Source: Rubrivivax albus
Lineage (GTDB): Bacteria; Pseudomonadota; Gammaproteobacteria; Burkholderiales; Burkholderiaceae_C
Reading direction: 5' to 3'
Length of the DNA stretch: 64,000 nucleotides
Assembly: GCF_004016515.1 (NCBI RefSeq)
Contig: NZ_SACT01000002.1
Coordinates: 620,001-684,000 of the forward strand
Positions 56,850 through 64,000 of the stretch are shown here, one piece after another; within the stretch, counting starts at the first letter, position 1; each line of letters opens with the position of its first letter. The notes under the pieces were generated by a model. The model was not told where the DNA came from, searched no databases, and saw nothing but the letters and a program-made list of their open reading frames with translations. Both the position numbers and the translations under genes were made by a program.

Positions 56850-58012
56850 TGCGCGACGCCTGGACCGTCTTCCGCAAGGAACTGCTGGACGCGCTGCGCG
56901 ACCGCCGCACGCTGCTGATGGTGCTGCTGAGCTCGGTGGCCATGGGGCCGGTGGTGCTGGTGCTGCTGTCCACGCTGGTTTCCGGCATCGAGCAGCGCGC
57001 CGAGGCGCGCGAGGTGGTGGTGGTGGGCCGCGAACACGGCCCCGCGCTGGTGAACTACCTGCAGCGCCAGACCTACACGCTCAAGGACGCCCCGGCCGAC
57101 TGGGAACGCCTGCTCACCGACAGCAAGCTGGGTGACCCGGTGCTGGTGATCCCGGCCGACTTCGAGACCGCCCTGGCCAGCGGCACGCCGCCAGTGGTGG
57201 AGGTGGTGGGCAGCAGCGGCAACCAGCGCGCCAGCACCGGCATGCGGCGCCTGGTGAACCTGGTGCAGGGATACAACCGCGAGCAGGCCACGCTGCGGCT
57301 GGCCGTGCGCGGCGTGGCGCCCTCCGCGCTCGAGGCGGTGCAGGTGGAGGAACGTGACCTCGCCAACGCCGGGGCACGCGCCGCGCAGCTGGGCACGCTG
57401 GTGCCCTTCTTCGTGCTGATGGCGGTGCTCTACGGCGCGCTGAACGCCGCACTGGACACGACCGCCGGCGAACGCGAACGCGGGTCGCTGGAGCCGCTGC
57501 TGATGAACCCGCCGGCCCGTGGCGCGCTGGTGGCCGGCAAGTGGGGGGCCGTGGCCGTGGTCGCGATGCTGATCGCGGTGCTGTCGTGCTTCAGCTTCCT
57601 GCCGGGCCAGTGGCTGCTCAAGAGCGAGACGCTGGCGGCGCTGTTCCGCTTCGGTGCGCCGGAGGCTGCGCGCTTCGTGCTGCTCCTGCTGCCGCTGGCC
57701 GGAGCGCTGTCGGCGTTGCTGATGGCCGTGGCCATCCGCTGCAAGACCTTCAAGGAAGCGCAGGCCAACGCCACCATCGTGCTGCTGGTGGTGTCGATGC
57801 TGCCCCTGGCCACGATGTTCAACCAGGACGGCGAACAGCCCTGGCACCTGGCCGTGCCGGCACTGGCCCAGATCACGCTGATGGGGCGGGTGCTGCGCGG
57901 CGAAGTCGTCGGGCCGCTGGACCACCTGCTGCCGCTGGCCGTGTGCGCGGGCGTCGTGGTGTTGGCGCTGGGCTATGTGGCCCGCCAGCTGAAGGGCGCC
58001 GCCGTGCGCTGA
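56846..58012 (+). CDS. ABC transporter permease, NatB family
   Basis: 388 residues. One N-terminal helix, large extracytoplasmic domain (about 45-180), then five helices with ERERGSLEPLLMNP, typical of NatB/ABC-2 permeases. Partner of the 56079 ATPase; hydrolase upstream is co-transcribed. Confidence 0.88.
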
Positions 58013-58030
58013 CCAGGCCCCCGGGCCCGG

Positions 58031-58082
58031 AAAAAAAGGGCGCCACCTCGGCCTCGGCCGGAGTCCGGGCCGAGGTGGCGCC
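58031..58082 (-). terminator. Strong terminator of the RsaM-like gene
   Basis: Perfect 15-bp stem with a 14-base loop (58039-58053/58068-58082); on the minus strand it is followed by seven T. It also backs the convergent permease gene. Confidence 0.88.
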
Positions 58083-58151
58083 ACGTGGGCGGACGCATCC
58101 CGCGCCCGCCGCAAGACGGTGTGGCGGCATCACCAGGCCGCCGCACCGGGA

Positions 58152-58574
58152 TCAGGCCGCCAGGCGCGGCTTCACGTCCAGAAAGGGGTCAACCACCGGC
58201 ACGACCAGTTCTGCCTGCCAGGGCAGCGCGTGCACGAGGTCGTTCAGCCACAGGATCCGTTGACGCTCGTTCATCCAGCGTCCGTCGCCGTGCTGAAGCT
58301 GGATGTTGGAGACCACCTGCATCGGGTCGGCCATGGCGATGGTCTTCCGCGGCAGTTCGACCCAGTCCCAGGCCACTGCCACCTCGCTGCGCTGCAGGCG
58401 GCTGGCCCACAGCACCTGGCCAAAGCGGACCATGTCCGACCCCGGCGAAGCACGGTGCGCGGTGAAGCTGACCGGCCGGAAACTGCGCGCCGCGCCCTCG
58501 GGGTCGCAGTCGTTCAGCCAGACCATTGGCATCGATGTCACCGCCCAGGGCGGCAGATTGCTCATCGCAGTCAT
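58152..58574 (-). CDS. RsaM/DUF4902-like quorum-sensing modulator
   Basis: 140 residues from ATG 58574 (GGGGAG ahead). WDWVELPRKTIAMADPM, VSNIQLQHGDGR and LNDLVHALPWQ recall the RsaM/DUF4902 family that sits beside luxR/luxI in Burkholderia and represses signal synthesis. Family match is from memory of the pattern, not a search. Divergent from luxR with 75 bp between starts. Confidence 0.5.
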   Translation of the reverse strand: MTAMSNLPPWAVTSMPMVWLNDCDPEGAARSFRPVSFTAHRASPGSDMVRFGQVLWASRLQRSEVAVAWDWVELPRKTIAMADPMQVVSNIQLQHGDGRWMNERQRILWLNDLVHALPWQAELVVPVVDPFLDVKPRLAA

Positions 58575-58628
58575 TCCAGACTCCCCTGCAAAGGGGTCCA
58601 ATATCGGACAATCAGCGGTCAGCGGACA

Positions 58629-58648
58629 AGCTAGCAACTCTGACAGGG
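58629..58648. promoter_or_regulatory. Lux-box-like half site over the luxR ribosome site
   Basis: AGCTAGCAACTCTGACAGGG is identical to the 59401 lux box at 15 of 20 positions, with a common CTAGCAACT core. It ends one base before the luxR ATG, so LuxR could block its own translation initiation or transcription. Confidence 0.5.
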
Positions 58649-58649
58649 C

Positions 58650-59363
58650 ATGAGACGCCAGGACCTCCTCGACGTGAGCGCCGCGGCCGACAAGGCTGCC
58701 CTGCACGCGCGCCTGGTCGGCGTGGCCCAGTCGCTGGGATTTCCGTTCCTGTCGGCCACGCTGGTCATCGAACAGCCGGGCGCGCCTGCAGTCATGGTTT
58801 CGGTCAACGAGACCCCACAAGCTTATGCGGACATCCAGAACGATGTTTCAAAGGGTCGACGCGACCCGGTCCTGCACAAGCTCAAGACTGCGTCAGTGCC
58901 CATCGTGTACGACCAGTCCTTCTACGCTGCTGCCGGGGAAGGTGGCTTGTGGGAAGAGCAGGCTCCCTTCGGCTATCGCAATGGTGTAGCTATGGCGCTG
59001 CACTTGCCGGGAGGCCGGCATTTCCTGCTGGGTGTGGACCGACACGAACGATTGCCGAGCAACGACCGAGCCATGACACGCCTGATGGCCGACCTGCAGT
59101 TGCTGGCCGTGCATACCCAGGAAGCGGCGCTGCGTGTGCTGCTCGACGAGGCCCTGGCCGTTGGCGAGATTCCCTCGTTGACGACCCGCGAGCTTGAGGT
59201 GCTGCGCTGGACGATGGTGGGCAAAGACGCTTGGAGCGTGGCCCAGGTGCTGGAGGTCACCGAAAGTACTGTGAACTTCCACCTGCGCAACGCCGAGCGC
59301 AAGCTTTGTGTGGCAGGCAAGCATCAAGCCGTGCTCAGGGCCATGGCACTTGGGCTGCTTTGA
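58650..59363 (+). CDS. LuxR-family regulator with autoinducer-binding domain
   Basis: 237 residues. N-terminal autoinducer domain (about 15-165) with RDPVLHK, FYAAAGEGGLWEEQAPFGYRNG and GVDRHE; C-terminal LuxR helix-turn-helix LTTRELEVLRWTMVGKDAWSVAQVLEVTESTVNFHL. Two of the usual pocket Trp residues look like Tyr. Divergent from the RsaM-like gene. No luxI in the window. Confidence 0.9.
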   Translation: MRRQDLLDVSAAADKAALHARLVGVAQSLGFPFLSATLVIEQPGAPAVMVSVNETPQAYADIQNDVSKGRRDPVLHKLKTASVPIVYDQSFYAAAGEGGLWEEQAPFGYRNGVAMALHLPGGRHFLLGVDRHERLPSNDRAMTRLMADLQLLAVHTQEAALRVLLDEALAVGEIPSLTTRELEVLRWTMVGKDAWSVAQVLEVTESTVNFHLRNAERKLCVAGKHQAVLRAMALGLL

Positions 59364-59400
59364 CGTACCTTGACCAGCCCGTGCAGGGCGGGTGTCGGCT

Positions 59401-59420
59401 ACCTAGCAACTTTGGTAGGT
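59401..59420. promoter_or_regulatory. Lux box ACCTAGCAACTTTGGTAGGT
   Basis: A 20-bp dyad, 16 of 20 positions paired, with ACCT/AGGT ends as in lux boxes. It starts 37 bases after the luxR stop and lies 70 bases before the ATG at 59491, a normal class II distance to a promoter ahead of that ORF. Confidence 0.72.
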
Positions 59421-59490
59421 GCGCTTGCGTGAGCATTTAGGTGAAATGTAGGTAACCGTGGAATTGCTCACGGACCAACCGGAGTTCACC

Positions 59491-59556
59491 ATGTCTCTTT
59501 TCGTTGAAGCCCTCATGGAAGTGTTTGGTCTGCCCAAGACCGGCGGCTGGGCCTGA
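59491..59556 (+). CDS. 21-residue peptide ORF under the lux box
   Basis: MSLFVEALMEVF...PKTGGWA, 21 codons, ends TGA at 59554-59556. CGGAG precedes the ATG by 7 bases. Hydrophobic amphipathic front and a Gly-Gly-Trp-Ala end. Lies where luxI often stands. May be a signal peptide, modified peptide precursor, or a leader in a regulatory RNA. No homologue recognised. Next gene (59590) is on the other strand. Confidence 0.5.
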   Translation: MSLFVEALMEVFGLPKTGGWA

Positions 59557-59589
59557 AATTCGGGCACAGGCCGGGCATCGGAGCCGGGG

Positions 59590-60564
59590 CTAAGAGCTGG
59601 CGACAGTCAGCGGAGCCACCGGCTCCGGTGCTAGCAGCGAGCCGTCGCGCAGCCCTCGCACGGTGGCGAACGCCAGGCCCAGGATCACCAGCGACGCCAG
59701 CGCCAGCAGCACCGGCCCGAGCACGGCCATGATCGTGCCCGGCTGGGCCAGGCGCAGCGTGAGCGCTGCCAGCGACGCCAACGGGAACGACAAGGCCCAA
59801 TGCGTCATGCCGAAGGGCATGGCGGCGATGGCCTTGGCGCGCGCACCGGCCCACAGCAGCGCGAACAGCGCCATGCCCCAGGCCATCCAGGCCAGCGTGG
59901 GGGGCGCGTCCAGTTGCAGCGCGCCCAATCCCACGACCGCCGGTGGCGCGATGACGATGAAGGTGGTGGGCGCCAGCCGTTCCGGCCACGGGCCCTGAAC
60001 GGCCAGGCGCACCACCACCAGCGTCAGCACCACCGGCCAGAACAGCAGGCCAATGCCGAACTGCGCCGCCGACCAGTCGGCATGGCCCAGCGGTACGCCC
60101 GCCAACGGCGCGAGCACGTTACCGACGATGGGCACGAACAGCGCCGGTGTCACCGACGGCCAGGCCGGCCGGCCCCACCAGCGGGCCAGCACCCAGGCCG
60201 TGATGCCCAACTGGCCCAGGCTACCCGCCCACCACAGCGCACGCGCCAAAGGGTGCACGCCGAACAGGGCCACGGCCACCGTGGCCACCAGCATGGCGCC
60301 GATCGGCAGTGCCGCAATGAAGGTGTGACGGACCGGATGGCGCCTGTCCTCGGCCCAGGCTTCGGGATGCCGCCACCCGCGCAGCGCCGTGAACACCAGC
60401 AGTGCGACAAACACCGCCGCGCCGGCCGTCCCGGCCAGCAGGGCGAAGGCCGACGCCATCTCGCCCATCAGCGGCACGGCCCGGTGCCAGGCCAGCGCCA
60501 GCCCGGTCAGGCCCATGACGATGGCGTACCAGCCCGGATAGAGGTAAGCGAGCTTCGGTTTCAC
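59590..60564 (-). CDS. TDT-family exporter (TehA/SLAC1/Ssu1-like)
   Basis: 324 residues from GTG 60564, about 10 membrane segments with YPGWYAIVMGLTGLALA and GIGLLFWPVVL. The family includes sulfite and dicarboxylate or tellurite exporters. Last gene of the minus-strand sulfur-stress operon; 14 bp after the OsmC gene. Confidence 0.85.
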   Translation of the reverse strand: MKPKLAYLYPGWYAIVMGLTGLALAWHRAVPLMGEMASAFALLAGTAGAAVFVALLVFTALRGWRHPEAWAEDRRHPVRHTFIAALPIGAMLVATVAVALFGVHPLARALWWAGSLGQLGITAWVLARWWGRPAWPSVTPALFVPIVGNVLAPLAGVPLGHADWSAAQFGIGLLFWPVVLTLVVVRLAVQGPWPERLAPTTFIVIAPPAVVGLGALQLDAPPTLAWMAWGMALFALLWAGARAKAIAAMPFGMTHWALSFPLASLAALTLRLAQPGTIMAVLGPVLLALASLVILGLAFATVRGLRDGSLLAPEPVAPLTVASS

Positions 60565-60578
60565 GGACTGCCCCCCGC

Positions 60579-61025
60579 CTACTTCAGCACCTCGCCGTCG
60601 GCATCGCGCACCGACACGGTCACCGGGATGGCCCCGGCCACGCTCTGCGTCACCGTGCAGTAGGCCTCGAAGCCGCCGAGCACCCGGTCCAGGTGCTGCA
60701 GTTGCGCCGCCGGCACCCCCAGGGTGAGCGTCACCTGCATGCCCAGCACGCGCAGGCGGCCGTCGGCATTGCGGCCGACCTCGGCCGTCACCTCGGTGCG
60801 GATAGGCTCGGGTTGCTGCTTGAACTTGCGCAGCGCGAACAGCAGCGACGCGCTCAGGCAGTTGCCCACCGCGGCGGCCAGCAGCTGCACCGGCGACGGC
60901 CCGGCGCCCTGACCCAGCGGCGGCGGCTCGTCCACCCGCAGCGCGGCCACACCATCCCCGAAATCCACGTCGAACGCGTAGTCTTCGGCCTGCACCAGGC
61001 GCAGGCTGATGTGGCCGTCGCTCAT
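60579..61025 (-). CDS. OsmC family protein
   Basis: 148 residues. GPSPVQLLAAAVGNCLSASLLFAL carries the first redox Cys, and FEAYCTVTQSV the second. Thiol peroxidase or persulfide-handling. GAGG before ATG 61025. In operon with the CsoR-family sensor, 7 bp before. Confidence 0.9.
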   Translation of the reverse strand: MSDGHISLRLVQAEDYAFDVDFGDGVAALRVDEPPPLGQGAGPSPVQLLAAAVGNCLSASLLFALRKFKQQPEPIRTEVTAEVGRNADGRLRVLGMQVTLTLGVPAAQLQHLDRVLGGFEAYCTVTQSVAGAIPVTVSVRDADGEVLK

Positions 61026-61032
61026 CTGAGCC

Positions 61033-61365
61033 TCATCTCACCTTGCCGAGCAGGGTCTGCACGTCGTCGAGCATCGGCGCCAGCTGGGCCTGCACGGCGG
61101 CGTCAGCGCCCAGGCGGGCGCCGAGCTCCTGCTCCATGAAGCAGACGGTCATGCGCACGTAGGTGCTGTCCAGCGCCTTGCGCACCGCCGCCATCTGGCT
61201 GGCGATGTCCAGGCAGGGCTGGCCTTCCTCGATCATGCGCTGGATCCCCCGCAACTGGCCCTCGGCCCGCTTCAGGCGGTTCAGCAGGTCGGTGCGGCTC
61301 TTCTCGTCGGTCAACACGGCCATGGCGCAATCCTCTTGGCGGATCAGGTCGTCGGAAAGCGCCAT
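61033..61365 (-). CDS. CsoR/FrmR/CstR-family sensor repressor
   Basis: 110 residues from ATG 61365 (GGAGG); Met 61323 is the alternative (96 residues). Core RTDLLNRLKRAEGQLRGIQRMIEEGQPC and helix AAVRKALDSTYVRMTVCF. First Cys is conserved; the second is 24 residues on, not at the +25 His or +29 Cys of FrmR/CsoR/CstR. Possible persulfide or metal sensor of its own operon. Confidence 0.88.
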   Translation of the reverse strand: MALSDDLIRQEDCAMAVLTDEKSRTDLLNRLKRAEGQLRGIQRMIEEGQPCLDIASQMAAVRKALDSTYVRMTVCFMEQELGARLGADAAVQAQLAPMLDDVQTLLGKVR

Positions 61366-61379
61366 TGTGGCCTCCATGC

Positions 61380-61604
61380 TCAGTTGGCGCAGGCGAGCTT
61401 CGATTCCGGCACGCCGAGCTTCTTCAGGATCAGCGCCAGCGGGCAGAAGTTGGTGAAGCCGAACTGGAACAGGTTCAGGCCGACGAAGGCCGTGAAGGCC
61501 AGCCACCAGGGGCTGACGAACAGCGGGCTGGCCTCGACGCCCAGCGCCAGCGAGATCAGGATGAACAGGCCCGCGAAGATGCGGATGTAGCGTTCGACGG
61601 TCAT
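61380..61604 (-). CDS. DUF2892 membrane protein
   Basis: 74 residues, two membrane helices. GLFILISLALG and NLFQFGFTNFCPLALILKKLG are the YgaP-like DUF2892 core, usually fused to rhodanese. Here it stands alone. AAGGAG before ATG; overlaps the RND stop region. Confidence 0.88.
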   Translation of the reverse strand: MTVERYIRIFAGLFILISLALGVEASPLFVSPWWLAFTAFVGLNLFQFGFTNFCPLALILKKLGVPESKLACAN

Positions 61605-61608
61605 GGGA

Positions 61609-64000
61609 TCACTCCTTCGATGAGGACAGTTGCAGGGATTCGAGGCGTCGCCGGTTCACCGCGTAGTACAGGACCGGGATGACGACCAGGGTCAGCAGCG
61701 TGGAGACGAAGATGCCGAAGATCAGCGAGATCGCCAGGCCGTTGAAGATGGGGTCGTCGAGGATGAAGAAGGCGCCGATCATGGCCGCCAGGCCGGTCAG
61801 CGCGATCGGTTGGGCGCGCACGGCGGCCGACTGCACCACGGCCTCCTTGAAGGCCATGCCACGTTCCACCTGCAGGTCGATGAAGTCCACCAGCAGGATG
61901 GAGTTGCGCACGATGATGCCGGCCAGCGCGATCATGCCGATCATGCTGGTGGCGGTGAACGGCGCGCCCAGCAGGGCGTGGCCCGGCATCACGCCGATGA
62001 TGGTCAGCGGGATCGGCGCCATGATCACCAGCGGCGTGCCGTAGCTCTTGAACTGCGCCACCACCAGCAGGTAGATCAGGATCAGGCCCACGCCGTAGGC
62101 GGCGCCCATGTCGCGGAAGGTTTCGTAGGTGACCTGCCACTCGCCGTCCCACTTCACGGCATAGGCCCGATACGGATCGCTGGGTTGCGAGATCCAGTAC
62201 TCGCCCACGGTGCCGGTGCCCGGCAGCGCGGCCGTCTGCAGGCTGCCACGCAGGCCGAACAGGCCGTAAAGCGGTGAGTCGGGCGTGGCGCCGCCGGCCT
62301 TGACGTCGGCGAACACGTAGCTCACGCCCTGCAGGTCCTTGGTGTAGAGCGGCTTGTCGATGACCCCCTGCTCCACGCGCACCAGTTCAGACAGCGGCAC
62401 CAGCTGCCCGTTGGCCGCGCGCAGCGGCAGCGCCAGCAGCGCGTCCAGCCCCACCTGGGCGCTGCGCGGCAGCTGCAGGCGCACAGGCACCGGGTACTTG
62501 CTGCGGCCGTCGTGCAGCCAGGTGGCGTCCAGGCCCGACAGTGCGCCGGCCACTGTCTGCGCCACCACCGCCGCCGGGATGCCCAGCGCCTCGGCGCGCG
62601 CGCGGTGGATGCGCAGGAAAGCCTGCGGCGCGTCGTCGCGCAGCGTGGTGTCGATGCCGGCGATGTCCGGGTGCTTCGCCCACTCTGCGGCCAGGCGTTC
62701 GGCCAGCTGCTGGCGGCCGGCTTCGTCCGGGCCGTAGACCTCGGCCACGATGGGGCTCATCACCGGCGGGCCGGGCGGCACCTCCACCACCTTCAGGCGC
62801 GCGCCGTGCTGCGCGGCGATGCGCTGCAGCTCGGGCTGCAGGCGCTGTGCGATCACGTGGCTCTGGTCGTCGCGGTGCGCCTTGTCCACCAGGTTGACCT
62901 GCAGCTCGCCCATTTCGGCGTCGGCGCGCAGGTAGTACTGGCGCACCAGGCCGTTGAACGTGATCGGGCTGGCGGTGCCGGCGTAGCCCTGCAGGTCGCG
63001 CACCTCGGGCTGCTTGACCAGATAGGCGCCCATGGCCTGCAGCGCCGCGGCGGTGTCTTCCAGCGCGCTGCCGGCCGGCATGTCGACCACGAGCGCGAAC
63101 TCGCTCTTGTTGTCGAAGGGCAGCATCTTCAGCACCACCCACTGCACCACGGCCAGGCCCACCGACAGCATCAGGGCGGCCAGGATGCCCGCCAGCAGCA
63201 GCCAGCGCTTGCGGGCGCTCTCCAGGAACGGACGCAGCAGGGCCGAGAACAGACGGGCCAGCGCGCCGGCGATGCCCTTCTGCGGCGCCTCGTGCGCGGC
63301 GGCGTCGTCGTGGCCGGCGTGGCCGTGGCCACCGGACTTCATCAGCTTCAGCGCCAGCCACGGCGTCACCGTGAAGGCGATGGCCAGCGACAGCGCCATG
63401 CCCAGGCTGCTGTTGATCGGGATCGGGCTCATGTACGGGCCCATCAGCCCGCTGACGAAGGCCATCGGCAGCAGGGCCGCGATCACGGTCAGCGTGGCCA
63501 GGATGGTCGGCCCGCCGACCTCGTCCACCGCCACCGGGATGATCTCGCGCAGCGGCCGGCCGGGCGTGAGCTGCTGGTGGCGGTGGATGTTCTCCACCAC
63601 CACGATGGCGTCGTCGACCAGGATGCCGATGCTGAAGATGAGTGCGAACAGGCTCACGCGGTTAAGCGTGAAGCCCCAGGCCCAGCTGGCGAACAGCGTG
63701 GCCGTCAGCGTCAGGATCACCGCGCCGCCGACGATCACCGCCTCGCGCCGGCCCAGCGCCAGGCCCACGAGCAGGATCACCGAGCCGGTGGCGAAGGCCA
63801 GCTTCTGGATCAGCTTGTTGGCCTTCTCGGCCGCCGTCTCGCCGTAGTCGCGCGTCACGGTGGCTTCCAGCCCCGGCGGGATCACGGTGTTGCGCAGTTC
63901 GTCCACGCGCGCACGGGCAGCCCGGGCCACGTCCACCGCGTTCTCTCCCGGCTTCTTGGTCACGCTGACGGTGACGGCCGGGTACGCGCCGCCGCCGGCA
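61609..64000 (-). CDS. RND efflux pump inner-membrane subunit, N-terminus off the right edge
   Basis: 797 visible residues of about 1050. SIGILVDDAIVVVENI is the proton-relay helix of hydrophobe/amphiphile RND pumps (paired Asp). Includes a His-rich loop (KSGGHGHAGHDD) and a C-terminal RNSILLVDF. The first about 250 residues lie beyond the window. Head of the operon DUF2892-CsoR-OsmC-TDT. Confidence 0.92.
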   Translation of the reverse strand, partial: AGGGAYPAVTVSVTKKPGENAVDVARAARARVDELRNTVIPPGLEATVTRDYGETAAEKANKLIQKLAFATGSVILLVGLALGRREAVIVGGAVILTLTATLFASWAWGFTLNRVSLFALIFSIGILVDDAIVVVENIHRHQQLTPGRPLREIIPVAVDEVGGPTILATLTVIAALLPMAFVSGLMGPYMSPIPINSSLGMALSLAIAFTVTPWLALKLMKSGGHGHAGHDDAAAHEAPQKGIAGALARLFSALLRPFLESARKRWLLLAGILAALMLSVGLAVVQWVVLKMLPFDNKSEFALVVDMPAGSALEDTAAALQAMGAYLVKQPEVRDLQGYAGTASPITFNGLVRQYYLRADAEMGELQVNLVDKAHRDDQSHVIAQRLQPELQRIAAQHGARLKVVEVPPGPPVMSPIVAEVYGPDEAGRQQLAERLAAEWAKHPDIAGIDTTLRDDAPQAFLRIHRARAEALGIPAAVVAQTVAGALSGLDATWLHDGRSKYPVPVRLQLPRSAQVGLDALLALPLRAANGQLVPLSELVRVEQGVIDKPLYTKDLQGVSYVFADVKAGGATPDSPLYGLFGLRGSLQTAALPGTGTVGEYWISQPSDPYRAYAVKWDGEWQVTYETFRDMGAAYGVGLILIYLLVVAQFKSYGTPLVIMAPIPLTIIGVMPGHALLGAPFTATSMIGMIALAGIIVRNSILLVDFIDLQVERGMAFKEAVVQSAAVRAQPIALTGLAAMIGAFFILDDPIFNGLAISLIFGIFVSTLLTLVVIPVLYYAVNRRRLESLQLSSSKE

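Noticed and set aside
59557..64000. A luxI-type synthase hidden near luxR
   Set aside because: No frame in 58013-64000 has the acyl-homoserine-lactone synthase Arg/Phe/Trp/Asp pattern; genes there are explained otherwise.

Overview
The window is GC-rich, densely coded DNA with no rRNA, tRNA or CRISPR. It looks like a betaproteobacterium of the Burkholderiales, probably near Rubrivivax, Leptothrix or Ideonella. The reasons are the mix of PEP-CTERM/PrsT genes, an RsaM-like plus LuxR quorum-sensing locus, DUF2917-LysR and LivK-type catabolic operons, and glutathione-dependent formaldehyde oxidation. Genus placement is inference.

Layout. 1-8266: purine nucleoside block, with a nitrilase-family enzyme (cut by the left edge), a four-gene Nup/BMP ABC importer, divergent adenosine deaminase and MFS carrier, and a second BMP protein. 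8269-11520: TonB receptor co-directional with BMP2, and a divergent Fe/2OG dioxygenase. 11647-13979: chemoreceptor with a broken CZB tail. 14054-25078: GntR-controlled catabolic operon (LIV-type importer, aconitase-family two-subunit hydratase, dihydropyrimidinase-like amidohydrolase, FAD dehydrogenase, isocitrate-lyase-family lyase). 25097-28644: Mla/MCE lipid transporter. 28675-32675: Tim44-like protein, ECF sigma factor and a two-component system. 32830-35738: FCD-GntR, dioxygenase and SAF-domain oxidoreductase operon.

35771-37425 holds three separate ~50-residue single-span membrane proteins. Each has its own strong ribosome site and upstream array; two have their own perfect terminator and the third uses a shared bidirectional hairpin. 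The array is a heptamer repeated at a ~20-bp period, then exactly 43 bp to a second conserved block. 37426-48695 is mostly housekeeping: frmA/fghA, DUF2917-LysR, serine hydrolase, DUF924, PotF-like protein, MaoC, NnrU, HMCES, DUF4397, DUF427 and pirin. 48776-54472 has a PEP-CTERM protein behind a sigma-54 promoter, the PrsT TPR protein and a thioredoxin-TPR protein. 54607-58012 is a hydrolase plus NatAB-like exporter operon.

58152-59556 is a quorum-sensing locus with an RsaM-like gene and a luxR but no luxI. In its place lies a near-perfect lux box followed by a 21-codon ORF. 59590-64000 (minus strand) is a five-gene operon with an RND pump (cut by the right edge), DUF2892, a CsoR-family sensor with unusual cysteines, OsmC and a TDT exporter, suggesting thiol or sulfur stress.

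The best candidates for undescribed biology are the small-membrane-protein trio with its phased array, the lux-box/21-codon unit, and the dehydrogenase-hydratase-lyase operon.
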